A stretch of 64,000 nucleotides of DNA, from the NCBI GenBank assembly GCA_018066175.1, contig JAGHRV010000007.1:1-64000 (forward strand). The letters are read 5' to 3'. Under the pieces are notes generated by a model. It made no database searches. It saw only the letters and a program-made list of their open reading frames with translations, and had not been told where the DNA came from. Source of the stretch: Candidatus Colicola equi. Its GTDB lineage: Bacteria > Bacteroidota > Bacteroidia > Bacteroidales > Paludibacteraceae. The translations under genes were made by a program, and so were the position numbers. Shown here one piece after another: positions 27,052 to 34,823 of this stretch (position 1 is its first letter; each line of letters opens with the position of its first letter).

Positions 27052-28761
27052 ATGGCAGAGGACCTGAAGAAATACTTACCCACCACCAAGCGCGAATTGG
27101 AACTGCGTGGTTGGGATACGGTCGATGTAATCCTCTTCTCCGGAGATGCTTACATCGATCATCCGCAGTTTGGTGCAGCCGTCATCGGACGGGTGCTCGA
27201 GGCCCACGGCTACCGCGTAGCAATTGTGCCTCAGCCGGACTGGCATGGGGATCATAGGGACTTCACTAAACTAGGGGCACCGCGACTGTTCTTTGGTATA
27301 ACGGCCGGGTCGATGGACTCGATGGTCAATCACTACACCGCCAATAAGCGGCGTCGCTCCGATGATGCCTATACGCCCGAAGGGCGGGCAGGGATGCGAC
27401 CGGATTATTGCACCGTCACTTATGCCACGATTATACGCCGGTATTTCCCAACCACACCGATTGTCATTGGGGGCATAGAAGCCAGCATGCGGCGATTGGC
27501 CCACTATGATTATTGGTCGGATAGTTTCAAACCTTCCATCCTCGTTGATTCGTCCGCAGACCTGCTGGTCTATGGCATGGGAGAAAAGAGCATCGTCGCT
27601 ATAGCGGATGCTATATCAGCTACCGGCACTGTGCCCCATGATATACCGCAAACGGCCTATCGCACCGATACATTGCCGGCTCTGCCGGATGATAATAAGA
27701 TAGTGCTGCATGGTTATCAGGCCGAGAAGAACAACAAGATACTCTATGCCGAGGACTTTAGACTCACCGAGATCGAATCCAATCGCATCACAGCCAAGAC
27801 GATTATCCAGGATGACATAGTCATCAATCCGCCGTATCCCACGATGACGACCGACGAATTGGATGCCGTCTATGACCTGCCCTTCCAGTATATGCCGCAT
27901 CCTAAGTATAAAGATAAGCATATCCCGGCATACGAGATGATTCGTTTCTCCGTATGTCTGCATCGTGGCTGCTTTGGAGGCTGTTCGTTCTGCACTATAT
28001 CCGCCCATCAGGGCAAGCAGATTACTTCGCGGTCCAAGTCTAATATCATCCGTCAAATCAGTCGTCTCAAGGACCTGCCGGAATGGAAAGGGTACCTGAG
28101 CGACCTGGGTGGACCATCGGCTAATATGTACGGCATGCATGGTAAGAACCCCGACCTATGTGCTAAATGCGCACGGCCTTCTTGTTTGCAGCCGGCTATA
28201 TGCAAGAACCTGCATCAGAACTTCGCACCTATCCTGGATATATACCGATCCGTAGATAAACTGCCGTATATCAAAAAAGCCTTTGTAGGCAGTGGCATAC
28301 GGTACGACCTTATGTCCGAGGCGTATGGACGGCAACTCATCACGCGGCATGTGTCCGGACGACTCAAAGTGGCTCCGGAGCATTGCTCCGACTCCGTGCT
28401 GCAACTCATGCGTAAACCGCAATGGAACGAGTACCTGCATTTCCGCGATTTCTTCCAGCGTATCAACCGCGAAGCGGGCATGCATCAGCAGCTCATTCCG
28501 TACTTCATCTCGTCCCATCCCGGATGCACCAACCGAGATATGATGGCGCTGGCTGATGAGACCAAACGGATGCATTACCATCCTGAACAAGTGCAGGACT
28601 TCACGCCTACACCGATGACACTCAGCACATGCATGTACTACACCGGACTCAATCCCTATACGATGCAACCGGTGTATGTAGCTAAGAGCAGTGACGATAA
28701 ACGTAAACAAAACAGTTTCTTCTTCTGGTGGAAGGAGAACCCTAATCGTAATCGCAAATGA
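27052..28761 (+). CDS. YgiQ family radical SAM protein
   Basis: YgiQ (UPF0313) proteins are radical S-adenosylmethionine enzymes whose reaction is unknown. The 569-residue protein has a B12-binding-like N-terminal region (about 15-200), the radical SAM cluster motif CFGGCSFC (C307, C311, C314, spacing CX3CX2C) and the C-terminal YgiQ domain with TPTPMTLSTCMYYTGLNP. A second cysteine set (LCAKCARPSC, about 370-379) is typical of this family. The ATG abuts the dnaX stop with no gap. The next gene overlaps its stop by four bases, so the three are one operon. Confidence 0.9.
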   Translation: MAEDLKKYLPTTKRELELRGWDTVDVILFSGDAYIDHPQFGAAVIGRVLEAHGYRVAIVPQPDWHGDHRDFTKLGAPRLFFGITAGSMDSMVNHYTANKRRRSDDAYTPEGRAGMRPDYCTVTYATIIRRYFPTTPIVIGGIEASMRRLAHYDYWSDSFKPSILVDSSADLLVYGMGEKSIVAIADAISATGTVPHDIPQTAYRTDTLPALPDDNKIVLHGYQAEKNNKILYAEDFRLTEIESNRITAKTIIQDDIVINPPYPTMTTDELDAVYDLPFQYMPHPKYKDKHIPAYEMIRFSVCLHRGCFGGCSFCTISAHQGKQITSRSKSNIIRQISRLKDLPEWKGYLSDLGGPSANMYGMHGKNPDLCAKCARPSCLQPAICKNLHQNFAPILDIYRSVDKLPYIKKAFVGSGIRYDLMSEAYGRQLITRHVSGRLKVAPEHCSDSVLQLMRKPQWNEYLHFRDFFQRINREAGMHQQLIPYFISSHPGCTNRDMMALADETKRMHYHPEQVQDFTPTPMTLSTCMYYTGLNPYTMQPVYVAKSSDDKRKQNSFFFWWKENPNRNRK

Positions 28762-29726
28762 AAAAGAAACAGTACCATATCAATCCTGTCACCCTGGCCA
28801 TGGAGCGGGTGGAGCATGATATCTTCTATTGGTTGAAACGGTCCGGATTCTATATTCTGGGCGGAATATGCTTGGGAATAGTCTTTTTCTTCCTTTTCTA
28901 CCATTTCTTTCCGTCCCCTCGCGAACGGCAACTGATGACGCAAAAGACGCAGTTAGAAACGCAACTGCAGTTGGTGGATGGACGACTCGACCAAATGCAG
29001 ATCGTGATGAATGACCTGTCCCAACGCGACGATAACCTATATCGCGCTTTGTTGGGGGCCGAACCGATCCCGCTGTCCGTTAGACAAGGAGCAACCCAGA
29101 AAATGGCGTACTACGACGAGATCAGCCGCATGACCGACTCTCAATTGGCTGCTAACCTGGTTCTCAAGACCGATGTGCTGGAGAAAGAGTTGTATGTGCA
29201 GGCTAAGTCGTACGACGAGATTCTGGTGCTGGCTAAGAACCAAGAAACCAAGATGGAGTATATCCCGGCTATTCAGCCGGTGCTTAACCGTAACCTCAAA
29301 CGCGTAGCCAGTGGTTACGGATGGCGTATCGACCCTGTTTATCATGTGCGCCGATTCCATAGCGGCATGGACTTTACCGCTCCTAAGGGCACCGATATTT
29401 ATGCTACCGGTAAGGGTAAGGTGGTGTTTGTGGGCCATAAGCAGGGCTATGGCAATACCGTCATCATCGACCATGGCTATGGTTACCAAACGCTGTATGC
29501 CCACTTGCATAAATCGCTATGCCGGGTGGGACAGAAAGTCAATCGAGCCGATGTCATTGCATTGGTGGGCAATACCGGTAAATCCACCGGTCCGCACCTG
29601 CATTATGAAGTGCATTTCCAAGGCAAGCCTATCGACCCGCGTAATTTCTATTTCTACGATTTATCTCCGGAGGAGTACGACCAGATGGTGCAGCTATCTA
29701 ATAACTACGGTCGTATGTTAGACTAA
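28758..29726 (+). CDS. M23 family peptidoglycan endopeptidase
   Basis: The 322-residue protein has a cytoplasmic N-terminus, one membrane helix (about 31-51), a coiled coil (about 58-100) and a LytM/M23 domain. The zinc ligands H201 and D205 lie in HSGMD and H282 lies in HLHYE (H280-L-H282). The catalytic domain sits in the periplasm and should cut peptide cross-links. It is similar in layout to the MepM/ZipM-like proteins of Bacteroidota. It overlaps ygiQ by four bases and its 3' end overlaps the convergent Crp-family gene by four bases. Confidence 0.92.
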   Translation: MKKKQYHINPVTLAMERVEHDIFYWLKRSGFYILGGICLGIVFFFLFYHFFPSPRERQLMTQKTQLETQLQLVDGRLDQMQIVMNDLSQRDDNLYRALLGAEPIPLSVRQGATQKMAYYDEISRMTDSQLAANLVLKTDVLEKELYVQAKSYDEILVLAKNQETKMEYIPAIQPVLNRNLKRVASGYGWRIDPVYHVRRFHSGMDFTAPKGTDIYATGKGKVVFVGHKQGYGNTVIIDHGYGYQTLYAHLHKSLCRVGQKVNRADVIALVGNTGKSTGPHLHYEVHFQGKPIDPRNFYFYDLSPEEYDQMVQLSNNYGRMLD

Positions 29727-30421
29727 TCCGTTTCTGTAATATGAATCAGCGCCGCTTCATCCTCGATGAGGATGCGTTTGCCGTGCGTTGATATCACACC
29801 TTCTTTGGTTAGTTGACGAATAGTGCGAATGGCATTGGCGGTGGTCATTGAACTGATATTACTGATGTCCTCGCGACTCATGACGACGTTCAGTGTCTTG
29901 CCGTCGGATTCCGTACCAAAACGTGCTTTGAGAGTCAGCAATGCATCTGCCATACGCCCGCGCACATGCTTCTGCGTAAGCACGAGTTGACGGTAACGAG
30001 CGGTCTCTAACATGCCACTCATGCGAGACAGGAAATACATGCATATCTGATTATTCTGATTCAGCACCCGCATCAGTGCTTCGCGACGCACTTTACATAT
30101 ACAACTGGGTTCGATGGCCGCTGCACTGGAATGATATATGGTATGCGATAGGATAGGCAGGTAACTGAAAAACTCACCCGGAGCTATCATGCGCACAATC
30201 TGAGGCTTTTTGTTTGGCGTTCCTATATACTCGCGCACTTTGCCGGTTAATAGGATCATTAAATACTCCGGAAAAGTGCCACTCTGGAAGACCTGCTCTT
30301 TTTTAGCATAATCCACCACTTCCGATTCCGATTCAATGTAGGTTCGTTCGCCGGGAGTTAACATGTCCCAAGCCGGATGACCTTCCCATAAGGAGGCAAA
30401 ATTAACGTCTTTTCGAGTCAT
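29723..30421 (-). CDS. Crp/Fnr family transcription regulator
   Basis: The 232-residue protein has a cyclic-nucleotide-binding-type beta-roll (about 25-120, EQVFQSGTFPEYLMILLTGKV), a dimer helix and a winged-helix domain (about 155-225, VMSREDISNISSMTTANAIR). The effector cannot be read from sequence. The three-cysteine cluster of Fnr is absent, so it is not an obvious iron-sulfur oxygen sensor. It is transcribed divergently from the glycosyltransferase at 30530 from overlapping promoters, so it could regulate itself and that gene. Confidence 0.88.
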   Translation of the reverse strand: MTRKDVNFASLWEGHPAWDMLTPGERTYIESESEVVDYAKKEQVFQSGTFPEYLMILLTGKVREYIGTPNKKPQIVRMIAPGEFFSYLPILSHTIYHSSAAAIEPSCICKVRREALMRVLNQNNQICMYFLSRMSGMLETARYRQLVLTQKHVRGRMADALLTLKARFGTESDGKTLNVVMSREDISNISSMTTANAIRTIRQLTKEGVISTHGKRILIEDEAALIHITETD

Positions 30422-30449
30422 AAAACGCGTTTTTTTGAAAAAATTTGTG

Positions 30450-30481
30450 CAAAGTTACATTTTTTTTTGCACAGTTGCAAA
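30450..30481 (-). promoter_or_regulatory. Promoter of the Crp/Fnr gene
   Basis: On the minus strand TTTG (30478-30481) and TAACTTTG (30450-30457) are 20 bases apart. It overlaps the promoter of the divergent gene. Confidence 0.75.
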
Positions 30482-30497
30482 TTTTTTTGTAATTTTG
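30466..30497 (+). promoter_or_regulatory. Promoter of the membrane glycosyltransferase gene
   Basis: TTTG (30466-30469) and TAATTTTG (30490-30497) are 20 bases apart. The two divergent promoters share bases 30466-30481, so one polymerase would exclude the other. Confidence 0.75.
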
Positions 30498-30529
30498 CAG
30501 GCGTATTACAGAGTAATAATTTTTTTAGT

Positions 30530-31483
30530 ATGGATATATCTGTTATTGTTCCGTTGTATAACGAGGCTGAGTCGCTGCCTAAATTGCATGAATGGATAGC
30601 TCGCGTGATGGCGGAGCATCACTTTTCGTATGAGGTCATTTTTGTGAATGATGGTTCTACGGATGATTCGTGGTCGGTGATTGAGCAACTGCATCAGTCT
30701 GATAAGGCGGTGCGTGGTATCTGTTTCCGCCGTAACTACGGTAAGTCCGCGGCGTTGCATTGCGGCTTTGCTGCGGCTATGGGTGATGTGGTGATTACGA
30801 TGGATGCGGACCTGCAGGATTCGCCGGACGAGATACCTGAGCTCTATCGTATGATTACCGAGGACGGTTTTGATCTGGTGAGTGGATGGAAGCAGAAGCG
30901 CTATGATAATCGCTTGACTAAGAACTTGCCTAGTAAGCTCTTTAACGCCACTGCGCGTCGCGTGACGGGTATTCAGCTGCATGATATGAACTGCGGACTG
31001 AAGGCATATCGCAGGGAGGTGGTTAAGAATATAGAGGTCTTCTCGGAGATGCACCGGTATATACCGTATTTGGCTAAGAACGCCGGGTTTACTCGTATTG
31101 GAGAGAAAGTGGTGCAGCATCGTAAGCGCGAGTTTGGTGCCAGTAAGTTCGGTCTCAATCGCTTCGTGAATGGCTACTTGGATCTGATGACTTTGTGGTT
31201 CCTCAATAAATTTGGTAAGCAGCCCATGCATTTCTTCGGATTGGTAGGCAGCCTGATGTTCTTCATCGGCTTTGTGGCTGTTTGTGTGGTAGCTGGCATG
31301 AAACTCCATGCCCTATCCCATGGTGTACCTGCCATGCTGATTGGCACGAATCCGTATTTCCACATCGCCATCCTGATGATGATCCTCGGCTGTATGCTCT
31401 TCCTTGCCGGCTTCCTGGGCGAACTCATCCTCCGCAACTCCCCCAGCCGGAATGATTATCTAATCAAGCACCGGCTTGATTGA
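30530..31483 (+). CDS. GT2 polyprenyl-phosphate glycosyltransferase
   Basis: This belongs to the DPM1/GtrB-like GT2 family that transfers a sugar from a nucleotide donor to undecaprenyl phosphate. The catalytic domain (about 1-230) starts ISVIVPLYNEAESLPK and has MDADLQDSPDEIP with the DXD-type metal site, then KQKRYDNRLTKNLPS. Two C-terminal membrane helices (about 230-265 and 280-305) anchor it. ATG at 30530 is chosen because an upstream TTG at 30467 lies in the promoter. An 8-bp hairpin at 31462-31481 spans the last codons. The sugar is not known. Confidence 0.9.
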   Translation: MDISVIVPLYNEAESLPKLHEWIARVMAEHHFSYEVIFVNDGSTDDSWSVIEQLHQSDKAVRGICFRRNYGKSAALHCGFAAAMGDVVITMDADLQDSPDEIPELYRMITEDGFDLVSGWKQKRYDNRLTKNLPSKLFNATARRVTGIQLHDMNCGLKAYRREVVKNIEVFSEMHRYIPYLAKNAGFTRIGEKVVQHRKREFGASKFGLNRFVNGYLDLMTLWFLNKFGKQPMHFFGLVGSLMFFIGFVAVCVVAGMKLHALSHGVPAMLIGTNPYFHIAILMMILGCMLFLAGFLGELILRNSPSRNDYLIKHRLD

Positions 31484-31718
31484 CGTTGACTAATTGTGCC
31501 CGCAGACTACACAGACTACGCAGAAAATATTTCTTATTAATTTATTGATTTTCTATTGTATCAGTAAGCAAGCTTCCTATCCAATATCAAACTCAATAAA
31601 TAACCAGAGCTAAACGCTCTTACAACGTTATTACGTTGTTAATAAGAAAAGTGCGGAAGGCATTGTTAATAAGAAAGGCGCGGAATAATGAATTTAGGAA
31701 ACAAGAGAAATAGGATGT
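31484..31718 (+). other. Intergenic region with repeats before GxxExxY gene
   Basis: This region holds the left 28-bp inverted repeat (31499-31526), a CAACG-CGTTG hairpin (about 31623-31638) and a 23-bp near-identical direct repeat (31636-31658 and 31663-31685, two mismatches). No gene is seen. Confidence 0.6.
31499..31526 (+). repeat. Left 28-bp inverted repeat flanking GxxExxY gene
   Basis: The element is built of 9-base units (GCAGACTAC, ACAGACTAC, GCAGAAA). It matches the reverse complement of 32276-32303 at 26 of 28 positions. Confidence 0.85.
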
Positions 31719-32105
31719 ATGACATTGAATGATATCACATATAAGATACGTGGCGCAGCCTATACGGTGTATCGTAATTTAGGGCCTGGCCTATTGGAAA
31801 AAGTCTATCAGGAGGCACTCGCTTATGAATTACAGAAAGAAGGACTAAAAGTAGCTCGTGAGGTGATGGTTCCTATTGTATATGATGGTCATGCTTTATC
31901 TTCGGATATGAAGTTGGATATATTGGTTGAGGATAGTATAATTGTAGAACTTAAGTCTGTAGAAGTACTATTACCTGTTCATAAGAAACAACTGCAAACC
32001 TATCTTAAATTAACCAATCGCCAAGTCGGTTTATTGATAAACTTTAATGTGGCGCAAATGGATAACGATGCCATTGTCCGTTGTGTAAATGGATATAAAG
32101 AATAA
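31719..32105 (+). CDS. GxxExxY family protein
   Basis: The 128-residue protein belongs to the GxxExxY family, named for the motif seen here in LGPGLLEKVYQEAL. The fold is nuclease-like: MKLDILVEDSIIVELKSVE has the D...ExK arrangement of PD-(D/E)XK enzymes, with DILVEDSIIVELK as the core. Family members are widespread in Bacteroidota and of unproven function. It is a lone gene between inverted 28-bp repeats (31499-31526 and 32276-32303), with no promoter recognised directly upstream. Start ATG at 31719 fits the usual N-terminus of the family. Confidence 0.88.
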   Translation: MTLNDITYKIRGAAYTVYRNLGPGLLEKVYQEALAYELQKEGLKVAREVMVPIVYDGHALSSDMKLDILVEDSIIVELKSVEVLLPVHKKQLQTYLKLTNRQVGLLINFNVAQMDNDAIVRCVNGYKE

Positions 32106-32201
32106 GGGAGACTTCAAAACTTCTCCGCTTTTCATATTAGCAACGTTCTCTGCGCTTTATATTTATCGCTCCGTAGGAGCCTGAAGGCGTAAGACTTCTA
32201 A

Positions 32202-32272
32202 TAGTTGTAAGTGTGGTGGGATGTTGGAAGTCTACTTACGAACAAACCAAACACGAACAACGAATAAATATA
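32202..32272 (+). repeat. 71-bp intergenic repeat, copy 1
   Basis: It matches 36706-36776 at 67 of 71 positions. The similarity continues more weakly on both sides, including a GCTCC/GGAGC hairpin and TCTGCG-type units. Copy 1 ends 50 bases before the tdh ATG. Confidence 0.9.
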
Positions 32273-32275
32273 ATC

Positions 32276-32303
32276 TTTCTGCGTAGTCTGCGAAGTCTGC
32301 GGG
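32276..32303 (-). repeat. Right 28-bp inverted repeat flanking GxxExxY gene
   Basis: This is the inverted partner of 31499-31526, with two mismatches. A degenerate third copy of this end is present at about 36780-36808. Confidence 0.85.
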
Positions 32304-32321
32304 AAACCAAAAAATATAATT

Positions 32322-33347
32322 ATGAAAGCACTAGTTAAACGGTATGCTAAGCCGGGAATATGGATGGAAGATGTTCCGATGCCCGAAGTAGGCGTGAACG
32401 ACGTCCTCATCCGTGTTAAGAAAGCCGCCATTTGCGGCACGGACCTTCACATGTATAAATGGGACGATTGGGCACAGAGCCACTGCCGTCCGCCATATAC
32501 GATGGGTCATGAGTTCGTGGGCGAGGTGGCCGAAGTGGGTCCCGGTGTCCGTTCCTTCCGTGTGGGCGAACGTGTGACGGCCGAAGGCCATATCGTTTGC
32601 GGTCATTGCCGCAACTGCCGCCGTGGTATGGGCCATGTGTGCGAAAATACCATCTCGGTGGGAATAATGGGTAAGGATGGCTGCTTTGCGGAGTATGTCA
32701 CTATCCCTGAGTCTAATGTAGTCAAACTGCGTGACGAGATACCGGACGATTTCGCAGCCATCATGGATCCGTTTGGCAATGCTACGCATACGGCACTGGC
32801 TTTCCCATTACTGGGCGAAGATGTACTGATTACGGGGGCAGGATTGATTGGCACGATGGCTGCAGGTATCTGCCGCTATGCCGGAGCCAAGCATATCGTA
32901 GTCACGGATATCAATCCGCTGCGCTTGGATATAGCTAAACGCATGGGCGCTACGCTGACCGTGGATGGCAGCAAGGGCGAGACTGTTCAGGGCGCCATGG
33001 ATCAACTTGGCATACGAGGTTTTGATGTAGGATTGGAGATGTCCGGTGCACCGGCTGCTTTCAATGATATGGTGGCGCATATGTACAAGGGTTCTAATAT
33101 AGCTCAGTTGGGTATCCTGCCGTCTAATACGCAGGTTAACTGGTCGGATGTGATCTTCAATGCCCTCACTATCAAGGGCATCACCGGCCGCCGTATGTGG
33201 GAGACCTGGTACCAGATGGAGCAGATGCTGCTGGGAGGGTTGGACCTCAGTCCGGTTATCACCCATTGCTTCCGCTTTGATGACTTCCAAAAGGGCTTTG
33301 ATGTCATGGTTTCCGGCCAATGCGGCAAAGTCCTCCTTGAGTGGTAA
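32322..33347 (+). CDS. tdh: L-threonine 3-dehydrogenase
   Basis: Tdh oxidises L-threonine to 2-amino-3-ketobutyrate with NAD+. The 341-residue zinc alcohol dehydrogenase matches the E. coli enzyme in length and landmarks: catalytic zinc ligands C38, H63 and E64, structural zinc cysteines C93, C96, C99 and C107, the Rossmann motif ITGAGLIGTMAAG and the FDVGLEMSGAP stretch. The usual partner kbl (2-amino-3-ketobutyrate CoA ligase) is not adjacent. The gene starts 18 bases after the repeat region, so its expression signals lie in or near repeat DNA. A secreted-protein gene follows after 7 bases. Confidence 0.92.
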   Translation: MKALVKRYAKPGIWMEDVPMPEVGVNDVLIRVKKAAICGTDLHMYKWDDWAQSHCRPPYTMGHEFVGEVAEVGPGVRSFRVGERVTAEGHIVCGHCRNCRRGMGHVCENTISVGIMGKDGCFAEYVTIPESNVVKLRDEIPDDFAAIMDPFGNATHTALAFPLLGEDVLITGAGLIGTMAAGICRYAGAKHIVVTDINPLRLDIAKRMGATLTVDGSKGETVQGAMDQLGIRGFDVGLEMSGAPAAFNDMVAHMYKGSNIAQLGILPSNTQVNWSDVIFNALTIKGITGRRMWETWYQMEQMLLGGLDLSPVITHCFRFDDFQKGFDVMVSGQCGKVLLEW

Positions 33348-33354
33348 AAAAGAA

Positions 33355-34602
33355 ATGAATTGTAGATTTATATATATATTATTGATAACATGCTGTGCCG
33401 GCACTACGTTCGCGCGTCCGGTCGTGGTGCGCGATAGTGCTCGCTCTACGGAACCTGTGGTTATTACAGAATCTTTTGTCTCCGCTCAATCCGGAATGGG
33501 GTATGGCGATAAATCCTATACCGGCGCAATAACATGGCAACTGAAAAACGGTAAGGTGGATAAGATCTATTCTATGTTTGGTTCGGACAATACCTGTGCC
33601 ATTTTGGAGGGTACTGATAAGTTCATTGTTCAGGAAGCATCCTCATTAACGTCTGAGAAAATACAAGGACTGCGAGAGGTGCGTTGTAAGATGAAACGCA
33701 GTGTTTCTGCCGTTAGCATGGCCATTTATATTTCTGCGGACCAAACCAAATGGATGGATATTACGAATAAGTATTCTATTGCGCTTACTTGGGACAAAGG
33801 AACTATGACTTGTTCCAAAAGTGAAATGAATGAACTCTATATACCTACGTCGGCTTCTCCTACTTATACTTTCTCTATCGCTTTACCTCGCGATACGGAT
33901 GTTTATGTGCGATGGATAATGTATAATGGTAATGGTAAGTATGCATTCATTGACGATGTGGAGTTAGTTACCCATCCATGGGTTTATTCGCAGCACGAGG
34001 AAGAGATTCCTGATTATACACGTTCCACCGATGCTGACCATCAGATTGGTATTGTATGTTGGCCGCAAGCGGTGCATAAGGATGACTATGCAGGTGCTAC
34101 CTTCTATGAAGTGGCATATCGAGTAGGAACGGCTGATCAGCCTACGGATTTTGTGGTGTCAGAGGTGGAAGATTTGGAGGCAGGTATACCGTATATCTAT
34201 ATTGCATCGGGCAGTGCCATTACGGCTGACGGAAATGGAGAGTCTGTGACTACGGCGCAACATCGTAATGGACTGTATGGAGCATTAACTAAGATAGAGA
34301 ATTCAGAGATGTTAGGTAATAAATGGGTTTTGTTCCAAAATGAGTTATGGCAGATAGCTCCAACTTCTACCGCCTCTATCAAGGCCAATAGTGGATATAT
34401 AGATATGACGGAGGTGCCGGAGGAAAACACTTTTACTCCTGTGTCCGGTCGCCAGTACCGCAGTTTAAGCGGGCGTGGCATTGTTACAGCTGAACGTAAG
34501 ATTATGGCATCAATGAATAGAAACAAAGTGCTCTTAGATGGTGAATTAGTCATCATCAAAGATGGTCAACGATATGATATATTAGGGAGGAACCGAAGAT
34601 GA
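33355..34602 (+). CDS. Secreted protein of unknown function
   Basis: The start is ATG at 33355, giving 415 residues with a signal peptide (about 1-20, ending TTFA); the longer frame upstream overlaps tdh and is not credible. A lectin- or concanavalin-like beta-rich region occupies about 30-200 (ITESFVSAQSGMGYGDK, DDVELVTHP). A second domain, about 220-350, is unassigned. The C-terminus (KVLLDGELVIIKDGQRYDILGR) resembles short C-terminal tails common in exported Bacteroidales proteins. The function is not recognised. A 43-codon ORF overlaps its stop codon. Confidence 0.7.
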   Translation: MNCRFIYILLITCCAGTTFARPVVVRDSARSTEPVVITESFVSAQSGMGYGDKSYTGAITWQLKNGKVDKIYSMFGSDNTCAILEGTDKFIVQEASSLTSEKIQGLREVRCKMKRSVSAVSMAIYISADQTKWMDITNKYSIALTWDKGTMTCSKSEMNELYIPTSASPTYTFSIALPRDTDVYVRWIMYNGNGKYAFIDDVELVTHPWVYSQHEEEIPDYTRSTDADHQIGIVCWPQAVHKDDYAGATFYEVAYRVGTADQPTDFVVSEVEDLEAGIPYIYIASGSAITADGNGESVTTAQHRNGLYGALTKIENSEMLGNKWVLFQNELWQIAPTSTASIKANSGYIDMTEVPEENTFTPVSGRQYRSLSGRGIVTAERKIMASMNRNKVLLDGELVIIKDGQRYDILGRNRR

Positions 34603-34730
34603 AAATATATACTATTCCCCAAACGCACATAGCGCATGTTTGCTCAATGACCCTGTTAACCTCCAGTGCCCCCACTCAAGCCAATATCCCTATCCATGCT
34701 GGAAAACAATTATATGGAGGAGAATATTAG
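34599..34730 (+). CDS. Small protein translationally coupled to the secreted-protein gene
   Basis: This ORF encodes 43 residues beginning MKIYTIPQTHIAHV and ending GKQLYGGEY. It starts in an ATGA overlap with the preceding stop codon. Short proteins opening with M-K-x-Y-x-x-P-Q are frequent in Bacteroidales, often next to secreted proteins, and lack known function. The coupling and the family-like start are the only evidence. Confidence 0.45.
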   Translation: MKIYTIPQTHIAHVCSMTLLTSSAPTQANIPIHAGKQLYGGEY

Positions 34731-34747
34731 TTAATGGTAAAAATCAA

Positions 34748-34786
34748 AATTATTTGCAAATCTCAAAAATAATTTGTATCTTTGCA
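34748..34786 (+). repeat. 39-bp promoter-bearing direct repeat, copy 1
   Basis: Copy 1 and copy 2 (36608-36646) are identical except for one T/C difference in the -7 element. They flank the DUF488 unit on both sides in direct orientation, 1860 bases apart. Confidence 0.9.
34753..34784 (+). promoter_or_regulatory. Promoter of the DUF488 two-gene unit
   Basis: TTTG (34753-34756) and TATCTTTG (34777-34784) are 20 bases apart. The surrounding 39 bases (34748-34786) recur at 36608-36646 with one mismatch. Confidence 0.8.
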
Positions 34787-34823
34787 CGCAAATTTATAAT
34801 TGCAATAAGATATAGACAGAATA

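Larger units (their letters stand above)
32106..32321 (+). other. Composite repeat region upstream of tdh
   Basis: It contains a GCTCC-GTA-GGAGC hairpin (32168-32180), the first copy of a 71-bp repeat (32202-32272) and the right 28-bp inverted repeat (32276-32303). The 71-bp unit has a 94 percent identical second copy at 36706-36776. Confidence 0.65.

Noticed and set aside
31499-32303. Insertion sequence around the GxxExxY gene
   Set aside because: Inverted ends are present but no transposase is encoded and no target-site duplication was recognised, so it is not called an IS.
33160-33354. N-terminal extension of the secreted-protein gene
   Set aside because: The extension overlaps the tdh coding region in another frame, whereas ATG at 33355 gives a proper signal peptide.
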